Assembly (NCBI RefSeq): GCF_014649715.1
Contig: NZ_BMTO01000013.1
Coordinates: 24,457 to 88,456 of the forward strand
DNA length: 64,000 nucleotides
Direction: 5' to 3'
Source of the DNA: Streptomyces lateritius
Lineage (GTDB): Bacteria > Actinomycetota > Actinomycetes > Streptomycetales > Streptomycetaceae
A program made the translations under genes and the position numbers. Below, in pieces: positions 52,352-60,445 of the stretch (position 1 is the first letter of the stretch; each line of letters begins with the position of its first letter). Under the pieces are notes generated by a model. The model was not told where the DNA came from and searched no databases. It was given only the letters and a program-made list of their open reading frames with translations.

Positions 52352-53037
52352 GGTCTGTCCGGCCCCGGTCCGGCGGACAGCCCCTGGGCGCCCGGAGCGG
52401 CCTGGGCCGCCGCCGCGCCGAGGCCGCCGAGCAGCAGGGCGGTGAAGCGCTGGACCCAGGTCTGGTCGACCGGTTCGGCGCTGACGAGGGCGCGGTGGAC
52501 CACCGCGCCGGCTATCACGTCGAAGATCAGGTCGTCGGTGCCGTCGATCGCCCCGGGGTCCCGGTCGGCGGGGAGTTCGCCGCGTTCCTGGGCGCGCTGG
52601 CGGCCCTCCAGGACGAGCCGTTTCTGGCGGTCCACTATGGAGGCGCGGATCCGCTCGCGCAGCGGCTCGTCCCGGGTGGACTCGGCGACCACGGCCATCA
52701 GCGCGGTCTTGGTCTCCGGCCGCTGGAGCAGTGCGGCGAACTGCAGCACCACGTGCTCGATGTCGGCCCGCAGGCTTCCCAGGTCCGGGAGTTCGAGTTC
52801 GTCGAAGAGGACGGCGACGGCGTCGACGACGAGTTCGTTCTTGTTCGCCCAGCGCCGGTAGAGCGTGGTCTTGGCGACGCCCGCCCGGGTGGCGACGTCT
52901 CCCATCGTCAGCTTGGACCACCCCAGTTCGACCAGGGCGGCGCGGGTCGCCTCCAGGATCGCGGTGTCGGCCTCGGCGGAGCGGGGCCGACCGGGGCGGC
53001 CCGTGGCGCGGGGGCGGGGGCTGGTACGGCTGCACAT
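52348..53037 (-). CDS. TetR-family transcriptional regulator
   Basis: 229-residue regulator: N-terminal helix-turn-helix region with DVATRAGVAKTTLYRRWANK, then an alpha-helical ligand domain (VLQFAALLQRPETKTALMAV) with a Pro/Ala/Gly-rich tail. It is preceded by a Pro/Arg-rich start (CSRTSPRPRATGRPGRPRS). A TATGGT eight bases before the ATG and no Shine-Dalgarno suggest a leaderless message. Its stop overlaps the icmA stop by four bases. It is a natural candidate to bind the palindrome at 50622, but nothing in sequence proves this. Confidence 0.9.
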   Translation of the reverse strand: MCSRTSPRPRATGRPGRPRSAEADTAILEATRAALVELGWSKLTMGDVATRAGVAKTTLYRRWANKNELVVDAVAVLFDELELPDLGSLRADIEHVVLQFAALLQRPETKTALMAVVAESTRDEPLRERIRASIVDRQKRLVLEGRQRAQERGELPADRDPGAIDGTDDLIFDVIAGAVVHRALVSAEPVDQTWVQRFTALLLGGLGAAAAQAAPGAQGLSAGPGPDRP

Positions 53038-53323
53038 GGGGATCGACCATACCCGCCGGTAGGTATCGCGCCAGAGGTGCGTGATGTGAGCCAGTTCACC
53101 GGGGGGCCCTTCCCTCCGCGCGCCTGGTCCAGTTACGCTACGACCTGTAGCGAAAGGCTTTGAGCGGCCCCAGCGACAACCACGCGCGCCGGGTGGGGAC
53201 CCGGTGCATCGAAACAATGAACCGTGTACGTCCGTACGTCTCGCACACCGGCGGGAGGCCTGCGGGCGGCACGGTTCAGCCATGGCTTACCGGTTACGCG
53301 CGCGGAAGGGGGAGGATGTACCC

Positions 53324-54298
53324 ATGCAGCCCAGAAACATGTCCATGAGCGGCGTCGTCGACCTCGCCGCGGTGAAGGCGGCCGGAGAGGCCAAGGCCAA
53401 GGCGGAGCAGGCGCGCGCCGAAGCCGCCCGGCAGGGTGGCGCGGCGGCCGTCGCCCCTTCTGCCCTGGTGATCGATGTCGACGAGGCCGGCTTCGAGCGT
53501 GATGTCCTCCAGCGCTCCGCCGAGGTTCCGGTCGTCATCGACTTCTGGGCCGAGTGGTGCGAACCCTGCAAGCAGCTCGGCCCCCTCCTCGAGCGTCTCG
53601 TCGTGGAGTACAACGGCCGTTTCCTGCTGGCGAAGATCGACGTCGACGCCAATCAGATGCTGATGCAGCAGTTCGGCATCCAGGGAATTCCGGCCGTTTT
53701 CGCGGTGGTCGCCGGCCAGGCGCTGCCGCTCTTCCAGGGCGCGGCGCCCGAGGCGCAGATCCGGCAGACCCTGGACCAGCTGATCCAGGTCGGGGAGGAG
53801 CGCTTCGGCCTGACCGGCATCGCAGTGGACCCCTCGGCCGAGGGTGCGGCCGCCGCCGCCGCGGCCCCCGTCCCGGCCGGGCCGTACGACGCGCTCCTCG
53901 AAGCGGCGATGTCCGCGCTGGACGCCGGTGACCTGGCCGGCGCCGTCCAGGCGTACAAGAATGTGCTCGCCGACGACCCCGGTCACCCGGAGGCGAAGCT
54001 GGGCCTGGCCCAGGCCGAGCTGCTCGCGCGGGTGCAGGAGATGGACCCGCAGCAGGTGCGCAAGAGCGCGGCCGACGACCCGGCCGACGTGGACGCGCAG
54101 ATCGCCGCCGCCGACCTCGATCTGGTGGGCGGTCATGTCGAGGACGCCTTCGGGCGCCTGGTGGACGCCGTGCGCCGCACTGCCGGCGAGCAGCGGGACG
54201 CGGCGCGGCTGCGGCTTCTGGAGCTGTTCGAGGTCATCGGCCCCGACGACCCGCGGGTGACGGCGGGCCGTCAGGCCCTCGCCCGGGTGCTGTTCTGA
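53324..54298 (+). CDS. Thioredoxin-TPR fusion protein (CnoX/YbbN-like)
   Basis: 324-residue protein: a charged N-terminal helix (residues ~10-45), a thioredoxin domain with Cys79-Glu-Pro-Cys82 (FWAEWCEPCKQLGP), then an Ala/Pro linker (AAAAAPVPAGP) and two or three TPR-like helices (residues ~195-315). YbbN/CnoX proteins are chaperone-linked redoxins; both active-site Cys are present here, unlike in E. coli CnoX, so it can probably reduce disulfides. ATG 53324 has GGGGGAGG 8-9 nt upstream. Standing alone, followed by a long palindrome-rich gap. Confidence 0.9.
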   Translation: MQPRNMSMSGVVDLAAVKAAGEAKAKAEQARAEAARQGGAAAVAPSALVIDVDEAGFERDVLQRSAEVPVVIDFWAEWCEPCKQLGPLLERLVVEYNGRFLLAKIDVDANQMLMQQFGIQGIPAVFAVVAGQALPLFQGAAPEAQIRQTLDQLIQVGEERFGLTGIAVDPSAEGAAAAAAAPVPAGPYDALLEAAMSALDAGDLAGAVQAYKNVLADDPGHPEAKLGLAQAELLARVQEMDPQQVRKSAADDPADVDAQIAAADLDLVGGHVEDAFGRLVDAVRRTAGEQRDAARLRLLELFEVIGPDDPRVTAGRQALARVLF

Positions 54299-54363
54299 CC
54301 CGGTTCCCGCCCGCCCGGGACCCCGCCGATTTGGCGGCAGAGTGACATGACGCGGCCGCGCTT

Positions 54364-54378
54364 TACCAAAACTTGGTA
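54364..54378. promoter_or_regulatory. TACCAA-N3-TTGGTA dyad
   Basis: Perfect 6-3-6 dyad inside a larger GC-rich inverted repeat (54351-54389). It might act as an operator or as the loop part of a terminator of the thioredoxin gene. Confidence 0.55.
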
Positions 54379-54391
54379 ATCGCGGCCGCTG

Positions 54392-54404
54392 TTACTTGCA
54401 GTAA
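54392..54404. promoter_or_regulatory. TTACT-N3-AGTAA operator-like dyad
   Basis: TTACTTGCAGTAA, a perfect 5-3-5 dyad, about 480 bases before the DUF6230 ATG. Confidence 0.6.
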
Positions 54405-54519
54405 ATCGAACCTGGATTTCTGTCCGGGTATCACCCTCATCCTCCTTCTTCGTGCCCACCCTTGGCAGCACCCTGTGTGGCCGGGCGACATCGGCCCGTC
54501 GTGGGGCGGTTATCCACCC

Positions 54520-54535
54520 GTTACTAGTGAGTAAC
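54520..54535. promoter_or_regulatory. GTTACT-N4-AGTAAC operator-like dyad
   Basis: GTTACTAGTGAGTAAC, a perfect 6-4-6 dyad resembling the one at 54392. Two sites of the same sequence type in one promoter region suggest cooperative binding of a dimeric repressor. Confidence 0.6.
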
Positions 54536-54881
54536 GAACCCCCTTGTGCCCCGGCCCGGAATGGACCACGATCGGCGACGCTCGGTCCGATACCGCACAG
54601 CCCGGCAACCAACCGGGTCGCGGCGAAGGTCCCCACCGAGCGGGTCGGCGTCAGTGACGCCGGCCGTGGACAGGGGGGTTCCTGCTCTCACCGGCAGGGC
54701 CTGTCCAAGGAGGTTGCGCGCAAGGCGTGGCCAGTGGTTGTCGCTCGGGGGTGATCGCCGGTGAATCGGACGCTCCTCGCGCCCGGTGTTTCGGCGCTTC
54801 TTCCCGAGGACGTAGCACTTCTCCCATCCCAGGAGGGCCCTGGGCCCATCCGGAGATGTACGTCCGAGAAGGAGGATTCTC

Positions 54882-55520
54882 ATGAAGTCCCAGGTTCGTG
54901 GCGGGACCAGATGGAAGCGGTTCGCCGTTGTCATGGTGCCGAGCGTGGCCGCGACGGCCGCGATCGGTGTCGGCCTGGCTCAGGGCGCGCTTGCCGCGTC
55001 CTTCAGCATCTCCGGCCAGGAGTTCAAGGTGAAGGCCGACAGCCTCGTCGGCAAGGACTTCGTCCAGTACGGCAGCGTCGCGGCGGGCAAGGACCTGCAC
55101 GGCAAGCCGTTCGCTGAGCCGGTGGGCGTCTCGGGCTTCTCCGAGGCGTGGATCAGCAACATGTGCCAGTCGGTCGTGACTCCGGACGTGCCGTTCATCG
55201 GCAACGTCTCCCTGGAGCTGCGCGCCGGTACCGACCCGAAGAAGCCGGTCTACGCGAAGGACATCTACCTCGATGTCTCCTCGCTGAAGGCGGACGCCGA
55301 GTTCGGCAACATCGACATCGGTGTGGCCGCAGGATCCCTGAAGAACCCGGGCATCCAGCCCGGCACCCAGGCGAACCCGTACGGCTTCTCGCAGCGCGCC
55401 GAGACGGCGAAGCTGACCAACGTGGAGCAGAAGGCGTGGGCGACCACCGCCGGAACGTTCAAGCTCAGCAACCTGAGCCTGAAGCTGCACAAGGGCACCA
55501 AGGAGTGCTTCACCGAGTAG
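54882..55520 (+). CDS. DUF6230 secreted protein
   Basis: 212-residue exported protein with an Arg-positive signal peptide (residues 1-38, ending ALA|ASF). The mature part is beta-rich (ASFSISGQEFKVKADSLVGK, FKLSNLSLKLHKGTKECFTE) and has two Cys that could form a disulfide. DUF6230 proteins are small actinomycete surface/secreted proteins of unknown role, usually next to DUF6114. A strong AAGGAGGA 7-8 nt before the ATG predicts high expression. Followed by a hairpin and the DUF6114 gene in the same direction. Confidence 0.85.
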   Translation: MKSQVRGGTRWKRFAVVMVPSVAATAAIGVGLAQGALAASFSISGQEFKVKADSLVGKDFVQYGSVAAGKDLHGKPFAEPVGVSGFSEAWISNMCQSVVTPDVPFIGNVSLELRAGTDPKKPVYAKDIYLDVSSLKADAEFGNIDIGVAAGSLKNPGIQPGTQANPYGFSQRAETAKLTNVEQKAWATTAGTFKLSNLSLKLHKGTKECFTE

Positions 55521-55552
55521 GACTCGGTGACGCTCCGGCAGTAACTGCCCGG

Positions 55553-55590
55553 CGGGCGCGGGCCGCTGTTCGTCCGTGCGGCCCCGCCCG
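55553..55590 (+). terminator. Attenuator-like hairpin between DUF6230 and DUF6114 genes
   Basis: CGGGC-GCGGGCCGC (55553-55566) pairs with GCGGCCCCGCCCG (55578-55590) with one bulge. It would reduce DUF6114 expression relative to the abundant secreted protein. Confidence 0.6.
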
Positions 55591-55653
55591 TTCCCGGCCA
55601 TCGCGCCACATTCTCTACTTCTCAGCAACACCGCTTCCAGGGAGCTGTTTTCC

Positions 55654-56277
55654 ATGAGCGCCGAGTCCACTGCTTCCCGCGGAGTCCCGAACGAGCGCCG
55701 CTTCCACGACTGGCGAGGCAGCCGGCCGTTCTGGGGCGGTCTGTTCACCATGATCGGCGGCCTCCCGATCGCCTACTTCCCGTACGCCGACCTGCGACTC
55801 GGCAACATGACGATCGCCATGGCGACCACGGGCGGTGCCGGAGCGCTGATCATCGGTGTGCTCCTGGTGACGCTCGGACTGACGATGTGGTTCCAGCCCA
55901 TCGTCCGGGTGTTCGCGGGCGTCGCGGCGATCGTGCTGGCGCTCGTCTCCATCCCGGTCTCCAACCTCGGCGGCTTCTTCATCGGATTCACCCTGGCGCT
56001 GGTGGGCGGCGGGCTCTCCGTCGCCTGGGCCCCGGCCCCGGAGGTCGAGGAGACCGCGGACTCCGCGGAGCGGGCCGGGGCCGAGGCCGCCATGGGCGAG
56101 CACAAGTACGACGGTCCGCCGTCGGGCCCGGAAGGCGACGAGGGCGTCGACGCCGCCCTGCCGCTGCCGGTCCCGGAGCAGCGCGCCGGTGGGGAGCCGG
56201 ACCCGCTGACGGGTCCCGGTGCGCAGGCGACCGAAACGACGATCGACGCCAACGGCGGGAGGAACAGTGCGGGGTGA
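55654..56277 (+). CDS. DUF6114 integral membrane protein
   Basis: 207-residue protein with four hydrophobic segments in the first 130 residues (FWGGLFTMIGGLPIAYF, GGAGALIIGVLLVTLGLTMW, VFAGVAAIVLALVSIPV, GGFFIGFTLALVGGGLSVAW), followed by an acidic, Pro/Gly-rich cytoplasmic or external tail. DUF6114 is a family of unknown function paired with DUF6230. ATG 55654 with AGGGAG about 9 nt upstream. Its end overlaps the next gene by 11 bases. Probably the membrane partner of the secreted protein. Confidence 0.85.
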   Translation: MSAESTASRGVPNERRFHDWRGSRPFWGGLFTMIGGLPIAYFPYADLRLGNMTIAMATTGGAGALIIGVLLVTLGLTMWFQPIVRVFAGVAAIVLALVSIPVSNLGGFFIGFTLALVGGGLSVAWAPAPEVEETADSAERAGAEAAMGEHKYDGPPSGPEGDEGVDAALPLPVPEQRAGGEPDPLTGPGAQATETTIDANGGRNSAG

Positions 56278-57607
56278 CGAAACACAGTCGACGCAGTCGG
56301 CGCCGGCTGGGGACGGCGCCACTCTGGCAAAAAGGGGTCCGCGGCACGCGGCTCCGCGCAAGTCGCTGCTGAACAAGATCCAGGGACCCGCGGGCAAGGC
56401 GATGGCCCTGGCCGCCATGCCGACCGCCGTCCTCATGGGCATGGGCATGGCGCCGAAGCTCGCCCTCGCCGACGAGAAGGACATCCCCTTCGCGCCCGGT
56501 CCGTGCGTGACCCGCTCGGACGAGCCGGTGACCGAGGAGTCGACGAAGCCGGCCGAGACCCCCGACCCCACGGCCAGCGCGACCGCGACCGCGACCCCGA
56601 CCGGCGAGGCGACCGACGACGCGACCACGGAGCCGAAGCCGGACGCCACCGAGGAGCAGGAGAAGCCCGCACCGGGCGCCAGCCCCTCGGCGGACGAGAC
56701 CGCGAAGCCCACGGAGCAACGGGCCACCACTCCTCAGGCGCCTGCTCCCACGCCCACCCCCACCGCGACGAAGAGCGTCAACCCGCTCGACCCGCTGGGT
56801 GTGGGCGACAAGATCAAGGACCTCTTCGACGGTCCCGACCCCTCGCCGACCGGCACGCCGGCGCCGACGGCCACCACCCCGGCCGGCAAGCCGACGACGG
56901 CCCCCGCGCCCACCCCCACCACGACGAAGACGGGCACGCCGGCCGGCAAGGCCGACACCCCGGTCAACGGGGCCCAGGACGCGGTCGAGGACCCGACCAA
57001 GAAGGCGATCAAGGACGCCGCCGACAAGGCGGGCGCCGAGGTCGAGGAGCTGTCGGAGGACGCCAAGGGCCTCGACGCCAAGAAGGACGAGGACATACCC
57101 GAGGGCGCCAAGCCGCGCTTCCCGTGCCCGGAGCCCGACCCCGAGGCGCTCGCGGCGGCCGAACTGGAGCCGGGCATCCCCCTCCTGCCGGACGAGCCGT
57201 GGATCCTGAACAGCACGCGGCTCACCCTCAAGGGCCTCAAGTACCACGGCATCGTCGAGGTGAAGACGGGCGGTGGCAAGATCAAGAAGGTTCTGAAGTT
57301 CACCGCGAAGGACGGTGTGGACATCAAGGACCTGCACCAGCGCACCGTCCACTCGGACGGCTTCACCGGGCACGTCCGGTCCGACAAGGGCTCGACGTCG
57401 ACCATGAGCAACGGCACGGTGACCATGTACACGGAGCGGCTGAAGGGCAACCTCTTCGGCATCATCCCGGTCACCTTCAGCCCCGAGACCCCGCCGCCGC
57501 TCGACGTACCGTTCGCCGTCTTCACCGACGTGGAGGTCGTCCAGGCGGGCCAGTTCGGCGGCACGCTCACGGTCCCCGGCCTGCGCAACACGATTGAGGC
57601 CGGCTGA
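56267..57607 (+). CDS. Secreted or membrane-anchored Pro/Thr-rich protein of the DUF6230/6114 operon
   Basis: 446-residue protein: a hydrophobic export segment (residues ~45-68, ending ALA|DEK), ~180 residues of Thr/Pro/Ala-rich repeats (PAPTPTPTATKS, TTAPAPTPTTTK), a charged helix (DAVEDPTKKAIKDAADKA), and a C-terminal beta-rich domain of ~150 residues (LNSTRLTLKGLKYHGIVEVK) that resembles the DUF6230 domain in strand pattern. GTG 56267 has GGGAGG 4-7 nt upstream and overlaps the DUF6114 gene. Not a family I can name. The operon looks like a surface-assembly unit. Confidence 0.8.
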   Translation: MRGDETQSTQSAPAGDGATLAKRGPRHAAPRKSLLNKIQGPAGKAMALAAMPTAVLMGMGMAPKLALADEKDIPFAPGPCVTRSDEPVTEESTKPAETPDPTASATATATPTGEATDDATTEPKPDATEEQEKPAPGASPSADETAKPTEQRATTPQAPAPTPTPTATKSVNPLDPLGVGDKIKDLFDGPDPSPTGTPAPTATTPAGKPTTAPAPTPTTTKTGTPAGKADTPVNGAQDAVEDPTKKAIKDAADKAGAEVEELSEDAKGLDAKKDEDIPEGAKPRFPCPEPDPEALAAAELEPGIPLLPDEPWILNSTRLTLKGLKYHGIVEVKTGGGKIKKVLKFTAKDGVDIKDLHQRTVHSDGFTGHVRSDKGSTSTMSNGTVTMYTERLKGNLFGIIPVTFSPETPPPLDVPFAVFTDVEVVQAGQFGGTLTVPGLRNTIEAG

Positions 57608-57631
57608 CGCACGAACCCTTCCGGGAGCCGC

Positions 57632-57666
57632 ACGAGGGCCCCGTCCGATCCGGACGGGGCCCTCGT
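57632..57666. terminator. Bidirectional terminator between operon and pyk
   Basis: ACGAGGGCCCCGTCCG (57632-57647) pairs perfectly over 16 bp with its complement at 57651-57666 around a 3-base loop, between convergent stop codons. Confidence 0.9.
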
Positions 57667-57683
57667 CATGCCGCTGCCAGGAG

Positions 57684-59117
57684 TCAGGCCTGGGGGTGGG
57701 CGCCACCGAGGTGGTGCACGCGCACCATGTTCGTGGTGCCGGGGACGCCGGGGGGCGAACCGGCGGTGATGACCATGGTGTCGCCCTCGTTGTAGCGCTG
57801 GAGCTTCAGCAGCTCCGCGTCGACCAGGTCGACCATCGCGTCGGTCGTCTCCACGAACGGAGCGAGGAAGGACTCGACGCCCCAGCTCAGCGTGAGCTGG
57901 TTGCGGGTGGACTCGTCCGTCGTGAACGCCAGGATCGGCTGCGACGCGCGGTAGCGGGAGAGGCGGCGGGCGGTGTCACCGGACTTGGTGAAGGCGATCA
58001 GCGCCTTGCCGCCGAGGAAGTCGGCGATCTCGGCGGCCGCGCGGGCCACCGAGCCGCCCTGCGTACGCGGCTTCTTGCCAGGCACGAGCGGCTGCAGGCC
58101 CTTGGAGAGCAGCTCCTCCTCGGCCGCGACGACGATCTTCGACATCGTCTTCACGGTCTCGATCGGGTAGGCGCCGACGGAGGACTCCGCCGACAGCATG
58201 ACCGCGTCCGCGCCGTCCAGGATCGCGTTGGCCACGTCGGAGGCCTCGGCGCGCGTGGGGCGGGAGTTGGTGATCATCGACTCCATCATCTGGGTGGCGA
58301 CGATGACCGGCTTGGCGTTGCGGCGGCACATCTCCACGAGGCGCTTCTGCACCATCGGGACCCGCTCCAGCGGGTACTCGACGGCCAGGTCGCCACGGGC
58401 CACCATGACCGCGTCGAAGGCGGCGACGACGCCCTCCATGTTCTCGACGGCCTGCGGCTTCTCGACCTTGGCGATGACGGGGACCCGACGGCCCTCCTCG
58501 TCCATCACCTTGTGGACGTCCTTGACGTCGTCGGCGTTGCGGACGAAGGAGAGGGCGACCATGTCGCAGCCCATGCGGAGTGCGAAGCGGAGGTCCTCGA
58601 CGTCCTTCTCGGACAGGGCCGGGACGTTGACCGCCGCGCCGGGCAGGTTGATGCCCTTGTGGTCGGAGATGACACCGCCCTCGACGACGATCGTCTTGAC
58701 CCGCTGACCGTCGACCTCGACGACCCGCAGTTCGACGTTGCCGTCGTTGATCAGGACCTGGTCACCCTTGGAGACATCGCCGGGCAGGCCCTTGTACGTG
58801 GTGCCGCAGATGGACTTGTCACCCGGGACGTCCTCGGTGGTGATGGTGAACTCGTCACCGCGCACCAGCTCGACCGGACCCTCCGCGAAGGTCTCCAGAC
58901 GGATCTTGGGGCCCTGGAGGTCGGCGAGCACGCCCACGGCGCGGCCGGTGTCCGCCACCGCCCTGCGGAGACGGTCGTACCGCTCCTGGTGCTCGGCCTG
59001 GGTCCCGTGGCTCATGTTGAATCGGGCCACGTTCATGCCGGCCTCGATGAGAGCCTTCAGCTGCTCATACGAGTCGACGGCGGGGCCCAGCGTGCAGACG
59101 ATTTTGGAACGGCGCAT
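57684..59117 (-). CDS. pyk: Pyruvate kinase
   Basis: Last step of glycolysis: phosphoenolpyruvate plus ADP to pyruvate plus ATP. The 477-residue protein has the N-terminal MRRSKIVCTLGPAV, MNVARFNMSHG, active-site MVARGDLAVEYP, and KPVIVATQMMESMI, all in place. ATG 59117. Upstream, TAGGAT lies seven bases before the ATG without a Shine-Dalgarno, so the transcript may be leaderless; a 12-bp palindrome lies just upstream of this. Located next to ackA-pta and pfkA, a carbon-overflow grouping. Confidence 0.97.
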   Translation of the reverse strand: MRRSKIVCTLGPAVDSYEQLKALIEAGMNVARFNMSHGTQAEHQERYDRLRRAVADTGRAVGVLADLQGPKIRLETFAEGPVELVRGDEFTITTEDVPGDKSICGTTYKGLPGDVSKGDQVLINDGNVELRVVEVDGQRVKTIVVEGGVISDHKGINLPGAAVNVPALSEKDVEDLRFALRMGCDMVALSFVRNADDVKDVHKVMDEEGRRVPVIAKVEKPQAVENMEGVVAAFDAVMVARGDLAVEYPLERVPMVQKRLVEMCRRNAKPVIVATQMMESMITNSRPTRAEASDVANAILDGADAVMLSAESSVGAYPIETVKTMSKIVVAAEEELLSKGLQPLVPGKKPRTQGGSVARAAAEIADFLGGKALIAFTKSGDTARRLSRYRASQPILAFTTDESTRNQLTLSWGVESFLAPFVETTDAMVDLVDAELLKLQRYNEGDTMVITAGSPPGVPGTTNMVRVHHLGGAHPQA

Positions 59118-59124
59118 GAGGCGG

Positions 59125-59130
59125 ATCCTA
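59125..59130 (-). promoter_or_regulatory. -10 element for pyk, probable leaderless start
   Basis: TAGGAT on the minus strand, seven bases before the pyk ATG; no ribosome-binding site intervenes. Confidence 0.5.
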
Positions 59131-59146
59131 TCGGTTTGTTTCACTG

Positions 59147-59158
59147 CGGAATATTCCG
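59147..59158. promoter_or_regulatory. CGGAATATTCCG palindrome upstream of pyk
   Basis: Perfect 12-bp dyad 30 bases upstream of the pyk ATG, at the position where a repressor or activator would overlap the -35. Located in the 74-base gap between pyk and ackA. Confidence 0.55.
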
Positions 59159-59191
59159 TCTGGCGGAAAGTACAAATGGGCGGGGGACCGC

Positions 59192-60445
59192 TCAGGCGTT
59201 CACTCCTCGCACGAGTGCGTAGCTCTGCGTGGCGATCTCCAGCTCCTCGTCCGTCGGCACCACGGCGACCGCCACCCGCGCGTACTCCGGCGAGATCAGG
59301 CGCGCCTCCTCGGATCGTACGGAGTTCAGGTCGGCGTCCACCGCGAGGCCCAGCTCCTCCAGACCGGCGATCGCAGCTTCCCGCACCGGAGCCGCGTTCT
59401 CACCGACACCCGCCGTGAACGCCACCGCGTCCACCCGCCCGAGTACCGCGTAGTACGCCCCGATGTACTTCTTCAGCCGGTGGATGTAGATGTCGAAGGC
59501 CAGCAGGGCCCGCTCGTCGCCGTCGTCGATCCGGCGCCGGATCTCCCGCATGTCGTTGTCGCCGCAGAGCCCGACCAGGCCGGACCTCTTGTTGAGCAGG
59601 ACGTCGATCTCGTCGGTCGACATCCCCGCGACGCGCTTGAGGTGGAAGGTGACCGCCGGGTCGATGTCGCCCGAGCGGGTGCCCATGACCAGGCCCTCCA
59701 GCGGCGTCAGACCCATCGAGGTGTCCACGCACCGCCCGCCCTTGACGGCCGAGGCGGAGGCCCCGTTGCCCAGGTGCAGCACGATCACGTTCACCTCCTC
59801 GGGCGCCTTGCCGAGCAGCTTCGCCGTCTCGCGCGACACATAGGCGTGCGAGGTGCCGTGGAAGCCGTACCGGCGGATGCGGTGCGCGTCGGCGGTCTCC
59901 ACGTCGATCGCGTACCGGGCGGCGGACTCCGGCATCGTCGTGTGGAAGGCGGTGTCGAAGACCGCGATCTGCGGCAGGTCGGGGCGCAGATCCATCGCCG
60001 TACGGATACCGGTGAGGTTCGCCGGGTTGTGCAGCGGTGCCACCGGCACCAGCCGCTCGATCTCGGCGAGCACCGCGTCGTCGATCACGGTCGGGGCGGA
60101 GAACCGCAGCCCGCCGTGCACCACCCGGTGGCCGATGGCGGCCAGTTCGGGGGAGTCGAGGCCGAGCCCGTCCGCTGCCAGCTCCTCGGCCACCGCCTTC
60201 AGCGCGGCCGCGTGGTCGGCGATCGGACCGGTCCGCTCGCGCTTGTCCCCTCCACCGCCCCTGAGCGGGGTGTGGACGAGACGCGAGGTCTGCTCGCCGA
60301 TCCGCTCGACCAGACCGGCCGCGAGCCGGCTGCTGTCCCGCATGTCCAGGAGCTGGTACTTCACCGACGACGAGCCGGAGTTGAGGACGAGGACACGGGA
60401 AGCGGTGTCGCCGGCGGCGGTTCCGGTGGCGGTGGTGCCGGTCAT
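59192..60445 (-). CDS. ackA: Acetate kinase
   Basis: Reversible ATP + acetate to acetyl phosphate + ADP. The 417-residue protein has the N-terminal VLVLNSGSSSVKYQLLDM, HRVVHGG, the FDTAFH motif, RYGFHGTSHAYV with the conserved His, and the DTSMGLTPLEGLVMGTRSGD signature. ATG 60445 overlaps the pta stop by four bases (ATGA), so it is translated after pta. Together they dispose of or take up acetate and generate ATP. Confidence 0.96.
   Translation of the reverse strand: MTGTTATGTAAGDTASRVLVLNSGSSSVKYQLLDMRDSSRLAAGLVERIGEQTSRLVHTPLRGGGGDKRERTGPIADHAAALKAVAEELAADGLGLDSPELAAIGHRVVHGGLRFSAPTVIDDAVLAEIERLVPVAPLHNPANLTGIRTAMDLRPDLPQIAVFDTAFHTTMPESAARYAIDVETADAHRIRRYGFHGTSHAYVSRETAKLLGKAPEEVNVIVLHLGNGASASAVKGGRCVDTSMGLTPLEGLVMGTRSGDIDPAVTFHLKRVAGMSTDEIDVLLNKRSGLVGLCGDNDMREIRRRIDDGDERALLAFDIYIHRLKKYIGAYYAVLGRVDAVAFTAGVGENAAPVREAAIAGLEELGLAVDADLNSVRSEEARLISPEYARVAVAVVPTDEELEIATQSYALVRGVNA

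Larger units (their letters stand above)
54299..54881. other. 583-base regulatory gap before the DUF6230 operon
   Basis: No protein-coding frame here is convincing. It contains a NotI-site-containing palindrome array: CGCGGCCGC arms at 54351-54359 and 54381-54389 enclose TACCAA-AAC-TTGGTA (54364-54378), and two TTACT..AGTAA dyads follow at 54392-54404 and 54520-54535. It reads as a large, multi-operator promoter region for the gene at 54882. Confidence 0.7.

Noticed and set aside
54351..54389. NotI-palindrome pair as an attachment site or replication origin.
   Set aside because: No DnaA boxes, no integrase, no tRNA; better explained as a promoter/terminator dyad.
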